A stretch of DNA of 64,000 nt, from positions 1 to 64,000 of IMG/VR virus record IMGVR_UViG_3300045115_000211, one strand, 5' to 3'. The notes beneath the pieces were generated by a model. The model was not told where the DNA came from. It saw only the letters and a list, made by a program, of their open reading frames with translations, and did no database searches. Numbering within the stretch: the first letter of the stretch is position 1; each line of letters starts with the position of its first letter. The stretch comes from a virus. Both the position numbers and the translations under genes were made by a program. Shown piece by piece: positions 29,905 to 38,461 of the stretch.

Positions 29905-30978
29905 ATGACAACACGGCAGGACAGGGAAAGACCGACGCCGATGGAGCCTCGCGTCCTCGCGGACGACACCTTGAAGGTGCTTTCCCTGTTCGCCGGCTGC
30001 GGCGGGATGGACCTCGGGTTCGAGCAGGCCGGGTTCGCCGTGGCCGCCGCCAACGAGTTCTGGCATCCCGCCGCCGAGACCTACCGGAGGAACTTCCCGG
30101 GCACGGTCCTCGTCGAGGGGGACATCAACGACCCCAGCGTCAAGGGCGACCTCGTGGCGGCCTGCGGAGGATCGTGCGACGTCCTGATCGGCGGCCCGCC
30201 CTGCCAGGCCTACTCCATGGCCGGAAGGCGCGACCCCAACGACCCCAGGGGCAGGCTGTTCGAGGCCTACGTCGAGATGGTCGGCAGGGTCAGACCAATG
30301 TTCACGGTCATGGAGAACGTCAAGGGCCTGCTCTCGATGAGGCACGACGGCGTGAGGGTGAGGGACCTCATCCACGCGAGGATGGACGAGGCGGGATACC
30401 AGGTCTTCACCAAGGTCCTCGACGCGGCCGACTACGGCGTCCCGCAGCACAGGGAGAGGGTCATCATCCTCGGCGCGAGGAAGGACGTCGCCTTCGACCC
30501 CCCAGGCATGAGCCCGTTCCCGCCCCATACCCACTCCAGACAGATGGACATGTTCGAGCCCTTGGCGCCCCATGTGTCGGTGCGCACGGCCATCGCCGAC
30601 ATCGCCGACCTGCCAGAGGATCCGGGAAGCAACCACGTCTTCACCAAGCACTCGCCAGAGTACGTCAAGAGGATACACATGACGCCATGGGGGAGCAGCG
30701 TCACGAGGTACTCGGAGGCGTGCTTCCGATGCCACCCGGACTTCCCGAGCAAGACCGTCAAGGCCAACAACGGTGGCGTGTTCATCCACTACGACAAGGA
30801 CAGGTGCATGTCGGCGCGCGAGCTGGCGAGGCTCCAGGGGTTCCCCGACCAACACGTGTTCCACGGGACCAAAGGAGACGTGCTCAAGCAGATAGGCAAC
30901 GCCGTGCCGCCGCCGCTCGCCAAGGCGATTGCGGAGAAATTACGCAATTTGACGCAGGGTTTGGCGTTGAAGGTATAG
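29905..30978 (+). CDS. DNA cytosine-C5 methyltransferase
   Basis: 357 residues. LFAGCGGMDLGFEQAGF (motif I), GGPPCQAYS (IV), VMENVKGL (VI), PQHRERVIILG (VIII) and QIGNAVPPPL (X). The target-recognition region between VIII and X differs from the other two C5 enzymes in this window, so a different target is likely. ATG 29905 fits the leaderless spacing. The last dozen codons (from about 30935) are AT-rich and continue into an HE cassette, which may have replaced the original 3' end. Confidence 0.95.
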   Translation: MTTRQDRERPTPMEPRVLADDTLKVLSLFAGCGGMDLGFEQAGFAVAAANEFWHPAAETYRRNFPGTVLVEGDINDPSVKGDLVAACGGSCDVLIGGPPCQAYSMAGRRDPNDPRGRLFEAYVEMVGRVRPMFTVMENVKGLLSMRHDGVRVRDLIHARMDEAGYQVFTKVLDAADYGVPQHRERVIILGARKDVAFDPPGMSPFPPHTHSRQMDMFEPLAPHVSVRTAIADIADLPEDPGSNHVFTKHSPEYVKRIHMTPWGSSVTRYSEACFRCHPDFPSKTVKANNGGVFIHYDKDRCMSARELARLQGFPDQHVFHGTKGDVLKQIGNAVPPPLAKAIAEKLRNLTQGLALKV

Positions 30979-30990
30979 AATGGTATAGAC

Positions 30991-31158
30991 ATGAAGAAAA
31001 AGAAGACTGGTCTGTATGTCAAGTTGACAGCCGATGATGTCACAACTATCAGGGAATTGCGAAAAAGGTTTGCGGTCAACATATCCCAGTTGGTCAGGAT
31101 AGCCTTGCGTCGCAACCTAGACGCGCTCATCCAATCGGGCGGAGATGCCAGCCGATGA
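30991..31158 (+). CDS. Ribbon-helix-helix-like protein coupled to an HNH endonuclease
   Basis: 55 residues: a Lys-rich start, one strand (GLYVKLTADD), and two helices with VNISQLVRIALRRNLD, the S-x-L-V-R turn typical of ribbon-helix-helix repressors. Its stop overlaps the HNH gene's ATG. The same pairing occurs at 55703-55861. Probably a repressor or targeting partner of the endonuclease cassette. Confidence 0.65.
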   Translation: MKKKKTGLYVKLTADDVTTIRELRKRFAVNISQLVRIALRRNLDALIQSGGDASR

Positions 31159-31877
31159 ACAGACCAATTGACACAAGCTTAGACGCAAAGGTGATCGATC
31201 TGTATGTCAATCATCGATGGACTATGCGTCGCATAGCACGCTCGCTCGAAACAGATCACCATGCGGTTCAGAGGCTTCTTGCTCGCCATGCAGTCGCCAT
31301 TGACAAGAGGGGAAGGGTATGCGAACCGTTCTCGGCGGAACACCGCAGGAAGTTGTCAGAAGCAAAAGTCAAGAACCCATCAGGTCACGCCTTCAAGAAA
31401 GGGGAGAAGCATTCTTGGCCCACTTGGTCGAAAGGCAAGAAAATGACGCACGATTTCAGGCTCAAGCAGATTCGGGTAAAGTTCGGATTGGATGACGTCT
31501 ATGACTTGAGTCCGTACGTTGACCTAGATCGTTTTCTTTTCTTGAGTCGATTAATTTGCAAACTGCGGAAATGGCTTGGCAGCACGGAATCCGAGAAACA
31601 TCGGGCACAGTTGGATTTTATCAAGAGGTTTTACTTCGACCAGTCTTTCAACCTGCTGTACGACGGGTGGGTCAAGAGTGGAAGGAACAAATGGCATCGG
31701 CCATCGCTTGACCACCGAACCCCCAAGTCAAGGGGCGGAACATTTGACTTGGACAACCTGCGTTTCATAACATGGTTTGAAAACAGAGCGAAGGCTGACA
31801 TGGACGACAAGGAGTGGCGAAAGTTCAAGTCTGAAACGAAGACGACTTCATCCTTGTTCGTAGACCAACCCCAATGA
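31155..31877 (+). CDS. HNH homing endonuclease
   Basis: 240 residues. An N-terminal helix-turn-helix (WTMRRIARSLETDHHAVQRLL) is followed by a NUMOD3-like segment (FSAEHRRKLSEAK) and a C-terminal HNH (SLDHRTPKSRGGTFDLDNLRFITWFENRAK). AT-rich codons. Translationally coupled to the ribbon-helix-helix gene before it and overlapping the methyltransferase start after it by four bases (ATGA). Confidence 0.85.
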   Translation: MNRPIDTSLDAKVIDLYVNHRWTMRRIARSLETDHHAVQRLLARHAVAIDKRGRVCEPFSAEHRRKLSEAKVKNPSGHAFKKGEKHSWPTWSKGKKMTHDFRLKQIRVKFGLDDVYDLSPYVDLDRFLFLSRLICKLRKWLGSTESEKHRAQLDFIKRFYFDQSFNLLYDGWVKSGRNKWHRPSLDHRTPKSRGGTFDLDNLRFITWFENRAKADMDDKEWRKFKSETKTTSSLFVDQPQ

Positions 31878-32677
31878 ACACCGCATCCGAAGAGACCATA
31901 CTGACCGAAGGCATTCTTGTTCCAGACGCCATCGTTCAAGGGGATTGTCTGAAACTCATGCCTCTTGTTCCTGACCATTCTGTCGATCTTGTGTTGGCAG
32001 ATTTGCCTTACGGGACGACCCAAAATCAGTGGGACTCCGTCATACCGTTGGAGCCACTGTGGGCGCAGTACGACAGGCTGCTGTCCAAGGACGGGGTCGT
32101 GGTCCTCACGGCGCAGGGGAAGTTCTCCGCTATGCTGATCCTTGCGGCCCCGGAATCGATCCCGTACAGGTACTCCGCCGTCTGGTGCAAGCGCAACCAC
32201 ACGAACCAGCTCAACGCCAAGAGGCAACTCCTCCGCAAGCACGAGGACGTGCTCGTGTTCTACCGCGGGGACCCGGCCTACAACCCGCAGGGACTCGTCA
32301 GGAAGGGCACGCTCACCAAGCAAGGCAAGACCTCCACGACCTGCTACGGTGAACAAAAGCGTGACCCCTACGTGCAGGAGTGGACGAACTGGCCCACGAC
32401 GCTCATCGAGGTCGACGGGAAGACCAGCAGAACCCACCCGACTGAAAAGCCATTGGCATTGTGGGTTTATTTGATGAGGACATTCAGCAACGAGGGAGGC
32501 TTGGTTTTAGATAACTGTTCTGGCTCTGGTACAACTGCCGTGGCGGCCAGGATGTTCGGAAGGCGTTTTGTTTGTATCGAAAAGGACGCAGACATACACG
32601 CAAAATCGCTGGTCAGACTGGAACAAGAGGCTCCAGTTTGTGACCTATTTGGCTCAACGATTCCAGGGTCTTCCTGA
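31874..32677 (+). CDS. DNA N4/N6-methyltransferase, beta-class
   Basis: 267 residues. ADLPYGTTQNQWD near residue 46 is motif IV (DLPY variant of DPPY), SRTHPTEKP near 186, and DNCSGSGTTAVAA near 213 is motif I, the order of beta-class enzymes. Different from the 13595-14371 enzyme in the target region. GC-rich in the middle but AT-rich at both ends, where it meets HE genes, consistent with co-conversion from two sides. The 3' end overlaps a convergent HE gene by 65 bases. Confidence 0.88.
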   Translation: MNTASEETILTEGILVPDAIVQGDCLKLMPLVPDHSVDLVLADLPYGTTQNQWDSVIPLEPLWAQYDRLLSKDGVVVLTAQGKFSAMLILAAPESIPYRYSAVWCKRNHTNQLNAKRQLLRKHEDVLVFYRGDPAYNPQGLVRKGTLTKQGKTSTTCYGEQKRDPYVQEWTNWPTTLIEVDGKTSRTHPTEKPLALWVYLMRTFSNEGGLVLDNCSGSGTTAVAARMFGRRFVCIEKDADIHAKSLVRLEQEAPVCDLFGSTIPGSS

Positions 32678-33568
32678 TGCTGTCTTTGACCATCTCCTTG
32701 GACTGACTCACATCGTGCTCCCAAAAACGCAGAACAGTGTACCCGCACTTGCGCATGTATGCGTCTTGTGACCTGTCGAGGTTCATTCTTTTGGTCTGTC
32801 TTGGGCCCGGATTTCGATAGCCATGCCAGTAGTCTCCGTCCCATTGAATGACGAGGCTTGTCCCATCAACAACCGCATCTACGACGAATTTGTCGGAGAT
32901 CAGCACTTGGGTCGAGAACGAGAGACCCAACTCCCGAAGAATGGCAGATCCATTTTCTTCGAGGCTGGTAGGCTTTTGACGCCGTTGTTGTGCAAGGTTG
33001 CCTGCGATGACGGCGTTTCGTTTCCAGTCTGGGCATGCGTTTCTGCACGCCATTGAGCAGTACAGAACGGCAGCGAATTTCTTTTTGCACGGGCTGCGTC
33101 TGAACACCTTTCCGCATGTTTTGCAGGTGTGCTCAACCTTGTGTCTTCCTTGATAGTCGTTGTGGCATTTTGGGTCACAAAAGCAGTTTTTGATAGCCTT
33201 CCCAAGGGGATGTAGATTGGAACGCCGCAGTTTTTGCACCTCGATTCTGTTCCCGTAAGTCTTGTTTGCCCGAAACAGGCCCCAGAGCAATAGATCTGCT
33301 TGTCGTGGCTTGGTTGAAATTTCTTGCCGCATCGCTTGCAAACCTTGGGCGTGCTTCGAGAGGCAACGCCGGCGCATTTTCTCGAACAGTATTTGCCTGT
33401 GCGATGCTGGTTGACCACGAATCCCCTCCCGCACACGCGGCACTCTTCCATTCTTGACATCGCATCTGGGCGATAGCACCGCATTGAGCAGAAACGATAC
33501 GGTTTGTATCCGACGCGGGAAAACCCTTTTCCGCACCTCTGGCAAACATATTGACTGATGTGTCTCAT
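32613..33568 (-). pseudogene. Zinc-knuckle, Vsr/EDxHD-like homing endonuclease with a -1 frame disruption
   Basis: From ATG 33568 a series of at least five zinc knuckles (CxxC...CxxxC: CQRCGKGF, CRVCGRGF, CKRCGKKF, CKNCG, CKTCGKVF) is followed by a Vsr/DUF559-like nuclease domain (ALLREL-type helix, FVVDAVVDGTSLVIQWDGDYWHG, YTVLRFWEHDV). The N-terminal knuckles and the rest lie in different frames: the switch is at about 33203-33210, where one missing base in a run (ATCCCCTTGGG) explains it. Either an inactivating deletion, a sequence error or frameshifting. Coupled to the small zinc ribbon gene 33565-33693. Confidence 0.7.
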
Positions 33569-33693
33569 GACTTGCTCTTTGGCACATCCCAATATGCCGT
33601 CTTGCACTTTGGGCACATCCTCACGTCGCTTTTCCTGGGAACCCACTTCCAATCGCATTTCAGGCACTTGAGGAATTGGAGTTTGACTTTCAT
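33565..33693 (-). CDS. Small zinc-ribbon protein coupled to a homing endonuclease
   Basis: 42 residues, MKVKLQFLKCLKCDWKWVPR..., with CLKC and CPKC knuckles and TAYWD near the end: a clear paralog of the ribbon at 6148-6300. Its stop overlaps the ATG of the downstream HE (ATGA). Repeated association with unrelated nuclease types (GIY-YIG and Vsr-like) suggests a shared accessory role. Confidence 0.75.
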   Translation of the reverse strand: MKVKLQFLKCLKCDWKWVPRKSDVRMCPKCKTAYWDVPKSKS

Positions 33694-33716
33694 GGACACT
33701 CATACGATGTTACATA

Positions 33717-33729
33717 GGTAAATCCCTGC
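33717..33729 (-). repeat. HE-cassette upstream motif GGTAAATCCCTGC (copy 2)
   Basis: Identical to 6324-6336 and at the same 23-base distance from its zinc-ribbon start codon. Immediately next to it (33731) begins the -35 of the Vsr gene promoter. Confidence 0.6.
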
Positions 33730-33730
33730 A

Positions 33731-33759
33731 TTGACTTTCGGTAGCGAGGCGCCTATAAT
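33731..33759 (+). promoter_or_regulatory. Leaderless promoter TTGACT-N17-TATAAT
   Basis: TTGACT (33731-33736), 17 bases, TATAAT (33754-33759), six bases, GTG 33766. The strongest consensus match of the leaderless class. Confidence 0.8.
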
Positions 33760-33765
33760 GCCAGC

Positions 33766-34179
33766 GTGAGAAAAGAAACCAAAGCGCAGATCAGCCACCG
33801 GATGGCCCTCATCCGCGGCAAGTGGACCCTGCCGGAGAGGCAGGCCCATGGGTTCCTGAAGTCCATCCACGCCAGGCACAGGATGCACCCCACGATGCCT
33901 TCCAAGGACATGGGGCATCCTGACGTCGCCCTGTCGGGGACGCGCACCGTCCTGTTCGCCCACGGATGCTTCTGGCACGACTGCCCGGCGTGCGCCAGGG
34001 ACAAGGCGAGGATGAAGCCCTTCTGGAGGGACAAGGTCACGAGGAACGCCGCCAGGGACGGGCGCCAACTCGCCGCCTTGCGATCCGCCGGGTGGAACCC
34101 CGTCGTCATCTGGGAGCACGACTTCAGGAGCGGCGCCTACAAGGGGTTGTTGAGGCTGGCAGTGGACGGGGCACGATAG
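33766..34179 (+). CDS. vsr: Very-short-patch-repair endonuclease
   Basis: 137 residues from GTG 33766. Vsr motifs in order: MALIRGKWTLPERQ, HPDVALSGTRTVLFAHGCFWHDC (metal Asp and the FxHGCFWH signature) and GWNPVVIWEHD. Vsr nicks next to T:G mismatches produced by deamination of 5-methylcytosine. Its presence fits with three C5-methyltransferases in the same genome; the three and vsr share the leaderless start arrangement. Confidence 0.92.
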   Translation: MRKETKAQISHRMALIRGKWTLPERQAHGFLKSIHARHRMHPTMPSKDMGHPDVALSGTRTVLFAHGCFWHDCPACARDKARMKPFWRDKVTRNAARDGRQLAALRSAGWNPVVIWEHDFRSGAYKGLLRLAVDGAR

Positions 34180-34192
34180 GGCGAGGCATGGG

Positions 34193-34987
34193 ATGCTGGT
34201 CATCGATGCGAACGGAAGGCTGAAGACGCCGGACGGCGTCCCCCTGGACGATTACGTGTGGCGCCGCCAGTACCGGGTCGGCGCCGACGGGACGTCGCGC
34301 CTCGCATTCTCGATGATGGGGGTCACGCGCGAGTCGTACATGGGGACCCCAGAGCCCAACCCGCGAGGGCCATTGCGGGTCATGTTCGTGCCGCCGGACG
34401 GCGTCTTCGTGCCTTCCAGCAGGCTGGTCGCGCTGAGGCCCTGCTGCGAGCACATCTCCGTCACCTTGTCGAGGGGATACCACGCCAGCGAGGACGTCAA
34501 CCCCGTCGCGGCCGATCCTTCCAGGATGTCCTACGAGATCGACGCCATAGCCGCCGTGATCTGCGAACCCGCCTCGCCTGCCGCTCCAGCCCCGTCGCCG
34601 CTGGAAGCCGTGGCCGCGGCGCGCATAGTCGCGGGATCCATATTGACGATCGATGACTCCACTTGTCTCGTGCGGCTCGCCATCGGAGGCGAGCACCCCA
34701 TCGGGGTCGCCACCGCCGCCCCCGACTCCGACGGCAACGTGGAGGCTTTCCTGTCGTCGGGAGAGACCGTCAGACTCCAGTCCAGGCAGGCCATCGTCGT
34801 CGAGCACGGCGAGCGCCTGCCGACGGTGCCCGCCGAACAGTGGCTTATCCGCGAGAGGATGCGGGAGGCCATGCGAGCCGCCCGACCGACCAGCAAACCC
34901 GGCAACCCCTTCGGCGGGCCGGCCGTCCCTTCCGATCCTGAAGTCGGCGACTTCAGGATCGCGGAGGAGGACGAGTTGCTGGGGTAG
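34193..34987 (+). CDS. Hypothetical protein, 264 aa
   Basis: Unrecognised, mostly beta-strand pattern in the first 130 residues, then an Ala/Pro linker, another beta domain, and a helical acidic tail (EEDELLG). No signal peptide, metal site or catalytic motif. Stands between vsr and the LemA operon. Could be a structural or DNA-associated protein. Confidence 0.6.
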   Translation: MLVIDANGRLKTPDGVPLDDYVWRRQYRVGADGTSRLAFSMMGVTRESYMGTPEPNPRGPLRVMFVPPDGVFVPSSRLVALRPCCEHISVTLSRGYHASEDVNPVAADPSRMSYEIDAIAAVICEPASPAAPAPSPLEAVAAARIVAGSILTIDDSTCLVRLAIGGEHPIGVATAAPDSDGNVEAFLSSGETVRLQSRQAIVVEHGERLPTVPAEQWLIRERMREAMRAARPTSKPGNPFGGPAVPSDPEVGDFRIAEEDELLG

Positions 34988-35016
34988 TTGACTCCGGATC
35001 GGCCAGCCCCTATAAT
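34988..35016 (+). promoter_or_regulatory. Promoter TTGACT-N17-TATAAT
   Basis: TTGACT (34988-34993), 17 bases, TATAAT (35011-35016). Here a leader of about 48 bases with GGAGG precedes ATG 35071, so this consensus promoter is not leaderless. Confidence 0.75.
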
Positions 35017-35070
35017 GGGCGCCTGAAGGACGGAAATCTGAAAGGCTGGCAATCCACAAAGGAGGACGGG

Positions 35071-35691
35071 ATGAACGGGTTCGGATCGAGGAACGGCGGG
35101 GTCGGGCTGTACGTGCTGCTGGGGATCGGTGTCGTGGCGGTGTTCCTGGCGTTTATGCTGATGGGCTGGAGCAACGCCGAGCGGGCGCAGCGCAACCTGC
35201 TGACGGCCAAGCAGAAGGACAACACGTCCGAGTTCGACAACCTCAAGAAGAAGATCAACGGCATCGTGTCCATCCCCGAGGCCAAGATGGACGCGCTCAA
35301 GTCGATCTTCGTCGAGCACGCCCAGGCCCGCACGTCCGGCGGCAGCCAGGACGGCTCGCTGATGAAGTGGGTCACGGAGTCCGTGCCCAACGTCGGCGAC
35401 GCCGCCGGCATCTATGACCAGGTGCTGAACCTCGTCGTGGCGTCCCGCGACTCGTGGACGCAGCGCCAGAAGGAAATCCTCGACATGAAGAGGGTGCACG
35501 ACAACATCCTCGACCTCGGGTTCCGCGGCCTGTTCCTGACGTCGGTGCTCGGCAGGCAGAAGATCGAAGTCGTAATCGTGACGTCCGTCGCGACGAAGCG
35601 CGCCTTCGAGACCGGCGAGGACAACGACGACGGCACCCTGTTCAAGCGCAGGGCCGACAAGCCCTCCGAGAAGACCGCCGTCGAGAAGTAG
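35071..35691 (+). CDS. lemA: LemA-family membrane protein
   Basis: 206 residues. One N-terminal membrane helix (about residues 11-31) is followed by a long helical domain with the LemA hallmarks: N-x-L-x-x-A-x-Q-K-D near residue 42, a central Q/N-rich helix, and a final LGRQKIEVVI segment. LemA proteins face the outside or periplasm with unknown function and often sit beside another membrane protein, as here. Large phages frequently carry them. Confidence 0.8.
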   Translation: MNGFGSRNGGVGLYVLLGIGVVAVFLAFMLMGWSNAERAQRNLLTAKQKDNTSEFDNLKKKINGIVSIPEAKMDALKSIFVEHAQARTSGGSQDGSLMKWVTESVPNVGDAAGIYDQVLNLVVASRDSWTQRQKEILDMKRVHDNILDLGFRGLFLTSVLGRQKIEVVIVTSVATKRAFETGEDNDDGTLFKRRADKPSEKTAVEK

Positions 35692-35697
35692 GGGACC

Positions 35698-35961
35698 ATG
35701 ATCTTCACGCTCGGCAGGAAGGACATCTACGAGCCGCTCTTCGTCGACCCGGACAAGCCTCCGAGGAAGGCGAAGGGCGGTAGCGTCTGGCAGACCTGGG
35801 GCGGGGCCGAGAAGCACAGGCTCTCGATGCCGAAGCCCAACGACTTCGCCGTGTACGGCGTCGGCGCCGACTGGCACAGCTCGCAGGTAAGGGCCGAGGA
35901 GAGGGGCGTCGAATGGCGCTCCTTGACGGTCGATGCTCCCCTCGTGAGGATAGCCGTCTGA
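35698..35961 (+). CDS. Hypothetical protein, 87 aa
   Basis: Unrecognised soluble protein between lemA and its probable membrane partner. Starts seven bases after the lemA stop with GGGGACC as a weak ribosome site; its stop overlaps the next ATG. Basic N-terminal half; no motif. Confidence 0.55.
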   Translation: MIFTLGRKDIYEPLFVDPDKPPRKAKGGSVWQTWGGAEKHRLSMPKPNDFAVYGVGADWHSSQVRAEERGVEWRSLTVDAPLVRIAV

Positions 35962-37190
35962 TGAGCGACATGGGCATGTCCTTCTTCTACGGGATGGCGA
36001 TGCTGCCGATCCTGATCGGCCTGTTCCTCTTCGCCAAGAAGCGCGAGGTCGTGTGGTGGGAGTGGCTCGCGGGCTGCGGCCTCGCCCTGCTGATGGCGGT
36101 CATATTCCATTGGATCGCCCTTGAGGCGCAGTGCCGCGACCACGAGGTCTTCTCCGGCAAGGTCGTCTCGGCGACACATCACCCCTGGTGGCAGGCCCGC
36201 GAGGAGGTTGACGACTACGAGGACGAGGAGTACACGGACTCCGAAGGCAACAAGCACACCAGGCGCAAGAAGGTCGGTTCGCACTACGAGTACCACGACC
36301 ATCCCGAGCATTGGACGTGCGAGGCGGACTTCGGATCGTACTCCTCGACCGTCGAGTACGAGATCGACCAGGCGTTCTTCCGCCAGATCGCGGCCAACTT
36401 CTGCGGCGGCAGCCTGCGGACCGTGCAGCCGTGGAAGTCGGACTTCTACAAGGGCGACAAGAACGAATACGTCGCCGACAACAAGACGGGCTACGTCTAC
36501 CCAACGACCCGCTGGATGGCCTTCAAGAACCGCGTCAAGGCGTCCCCCAGCCTGTACTCCTTCGCCCCGGTCCCCAAGGACGCCAAGGTCTTCCCGTACC
36601 CGGCCTGCAAGGACCCGTTCGCCTCCGACAGGCTCGTGGGGACGGCGAGGCAGACCATCCCCTTGAGGGACTTCGACGTGATGTGCTCGTCCCTCGGCCC
36701 AAGGAAGAAGGTCAACCTGATCATGGTCGGGTTCGGCGAGGCCGGATCCGAGGCGGCCCACGTGCAGGAGGCTGCCTGGGTTGGCGGCAAGAAGAACGAC
36801 CTCGTCCTCTGCTACGGCGGCAAGGACCAGAGGAAGCCGTCCTGGACGTACGTGTTCGGCTGGACGGACAAGGCCATCGTGAAGGTCAACCTCCAGTCCA
36901 TCCTGCTGAAGAACCCCATCGACGCGACGATCCTGCCACTCGTCGAGGCGGAGGTCTCCAGGAACTACGAGATCAAGGAATGGAGGGACTTCAGCTACCT
37001 CCAGGTCGAGCCGCCGGCGTGGTCGTACTGGGTCTACATCTTCGTGATGGTCGGCGCCCAGGTCGGGTTCTGGTTCTGGGCCAGGTCGAACGAGTTCGGG
37101 AAGGACACGCCGCGCGGATCCGGCCCGAGGAACCCCTTCGACAGGACCTTCGGCGGGTTCGGGTCGGGCGGCAGGAGGCTGTTCCGGTGA
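35961..37190 (+). CDS. Membrane protein, likely LemA partner, 409 aa
   Basis: Two N-terminal membrane helices (about residues 6-24 and 33-50), a large soluble domain, and a C-terminal membrane helix (about 355-376), ending in a Gly/Arg/Phe-rich tail. The soluble domain contains CRDH, HWTC and several acidic runs. This layout (LemA followed by a multi-helix membrane protein with an external domain) recurs in bacteria and large phages; biochemical role unknown. Confidence 0.65.
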   Translation: MSDMGMSFFYGMAMLPILIGLFLFAKKREVVWWEWLAGCGLALLMAVIFHWIALEAQCRDHEVFSGKVVSATHHPWWQAREEVDDYEDEEYTDSEGNKHTRRKKVGSHYEYHDHPEHWTCEADFGSYSSTVEYEIDQAFFRQIAANFCGGSLRTVQPWKSDFYKGDKNEYVADNKTGYVYPTTRWMAFKNRVKASPSLYSFAPVPKDAKVFPYPACKDPFASDRLVGTARQTIPLRDFDVMCSSLGPRKKVNLIMVGFGEAGSEAAHVQEAAWVGGKKNDLVLCYGGKDQRKPSWTYVFGWTDKAIVKVNLQSILLKNPIDATILPLVEAEVSRNYEIKEWRDFSYLQVEPPAWSYWVYIFVMVGAQVGFWFWARSNEFGKDTPRGSGPRNPFDRTFGGFGSGGRRLFR

Positions 37191-37450
37191 AGGATGGCGA
37201 CAAGACCTGCTGGAAGACCTGGAACCCCGACGGGCGCGGCCCGCGCGGAACATGCTGCTGCAACTGCGCGAGCCACAGGTCGCTCTGGTCGCACCCGTGG
37301 GTCGACGGCAAGCCCGTGACCCACAGGACCGGGTGGGCTTGCGTGTCCTCCGGACTGAGCACGCGCAAGGCCACGTTGAGCAACAGGCATGGGCTGTGCG
37401 AGCTGTACGAGCCGAGGGCAGCCGCCAAGGCGGAACGGAGGTTGTCATGA
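37187..37450 (+). CDS. Cysteine-rich small protein, 87 aa (GTG start)
   Basis: GTG 37187 overlaps the preceding stop (GTGA). CCCNC near residue 23, plus a further Cys near 50 and 70, suggests a metal-binding fold; several Trp and His residues. The C-terminal part is basic. Unrecognised. Confidence 0.5.
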   Translation: MKDGDKTCWKTWNPDGRGPRGTCCCNCASHRSLWSHPWVDGKPVTHRTGWACVSSGLSTRKATLSNRHGLCELYEPRAAAKAERRLS

Positions 37451-38028
37451 AACAGGAAGTTGTTCTCGACTGCGGGGAGGCGAACAAGACGCCGGTCTAC
37501 TGCGTGTGGTTCGGTCCAGTACAGAGCCCGATGCCAGAGTTCTCTCTCGGAGTTCCCGTCGCAAAGGCCGAGTTCTTGGCTGCGCTGAAGAGGTTCGACA
37601 AGAACTACACCACATACGTCATTCGCACCGTCAAGATGGCGTCCAGTCCAGACGAGGACAGAAACCCGCCTGATCGGTACTCCCAAGAGTTCATCCGGCC
37701 AAATGGGAGGCTGTTCAGGGTGTGGATACTGCACACTCACATGACATCACTCGTCGTACGGGCAAACGACCCCGGCAATGTCGCCCCCGTGGTCGTGGGG
37801 TGGCTGTCGAACAACGAAAAGATGGGCCGCATCCAGAAGGTGACTGAGCTCCCCCTGTACATCGAGGACGACGACGGGGAGGAATGCGGCGACCTGGACT
37901 ACAGGAGGTTCGATGGGCCTCCGAAGACGGCCGGGGACTTCGACATCGTGGCGTACGCGAGCATCTTCGACGACAGGAGGAAGGATGAGGATCGCAAGCA
38001 TAGTAAGCGGCGGTCAAGCCGGCGCTGA
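37447..38028 (+). CDS. Hypothetical protein, 193 aa
   Basis: Unrecognised mixed alpha/beta protein. Start overlaps the previous stop (ATGA). The first two thirds are slightly AT-richer than neighbours. The C-terminus is very basic (DRKHSKRRSSRR) and overlaps the next gene by 44 bases. Confidence 0.6.
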   Translation: MKQEVVLDCGEANKTPVYCVWFGPVQSPMPEFSLGVPVAKAEFLAALKRFDKNYTTYVIRTVKMASSPDEDRNPPDRYSQEFIRPNGRLFRVWILHTHMTSLVVRANDPGNVAPVVVGWLSNNEKMGRIQKVTELPLYIEDDDGEECGDLDYRRFDGPPKTAGDFDIVAYASIFDDRRKDEDRKHSKRRSSRR

Positions 38029-38461
38029 CCGTGCGGGGCTTGACGCGGCCATCTCCAGTGGCGTCCCCCACGGAGGGTGGGTGCCGAGGGGCAGGCGTTC
38101 CGAGGACGGCACGGTCCCGGAGAAGTATGCCCTCAAGGAGACTGGGGCTCCCGGATACCTCGTCAGGACGCGGCTCAACGCGACGATCTCGGACGCCACG
38201 GTGGTCTTCACGCACGGAACCCCGCGGTCAGGATCGGCCAGGACGATCGAGATCGCGGCCAGCCTCGGCAAGCCGTGCCTGCACGTCGACCTGGACGGCC
38301 AGGGTGACCACATCGCCGCCGTGCTGGGATGGCTCGAAGGCTTGCCCCAGGGGCGCGGCGTCCTCAACGTGGCCGGCAGCCGCGAGTCGTCGTGGCCCGG
38401 CATCGGGGACGAGGTGCGGCGTATAATGCTGGTCGTCATCGAGAGGGGGACGAAGGCATGA
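37985..38461 (+). CDS. Putative molybdenum-cofactor-carrier-like SLOG protein
   Basis: 158 residues. IVSGGQAGADRAGLDAAI at the start, HGGWVPRGRRSEDG, PEKYALKET and R-x-NATISDATVVF...GSARTIEIA..LGKPCLHVDL match the putative molybdenum carrier (PF12694) group of the SLOG/Rossmann superfamily. SLOG proteins bind nucleotides or related ligands; some act as NAD-derived signal sensors in defence. Whether this protein binds molybdenum cofactor or a nucleotide signal is not clear. Stop overlaps the prepilin-like ORF start. Confidence 0.75.
   Translation: MRIASIVSGGQAGADRAGLDAAISSGVPHGGWVPRGRRSEDGTVPEKYALKETGAPGYLVRTRLNATISDATVVFTHGTPRSGSARTIEIAASLGKPCLHVDLDGQGDHIAAVLGWLEGLPQGRGVLNVAGSRESSWPGIGDEVRRIMLVVIERGTKA

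Noticed and set aside
32823-33056. Small plus-strand ORF opposite the Vsr-like homing endonuclease
   Set aside because: Antisense of a gene with clear zinc knuckles and nuclease motifs; no start signal or coupling.
35727-37487. Minus-strand open frame of about 586 codons opposite the LemA partner gene
   Set aside because: Antisense shadow; the plus-strand genes have ordered starts, overlaps and membrane segments.
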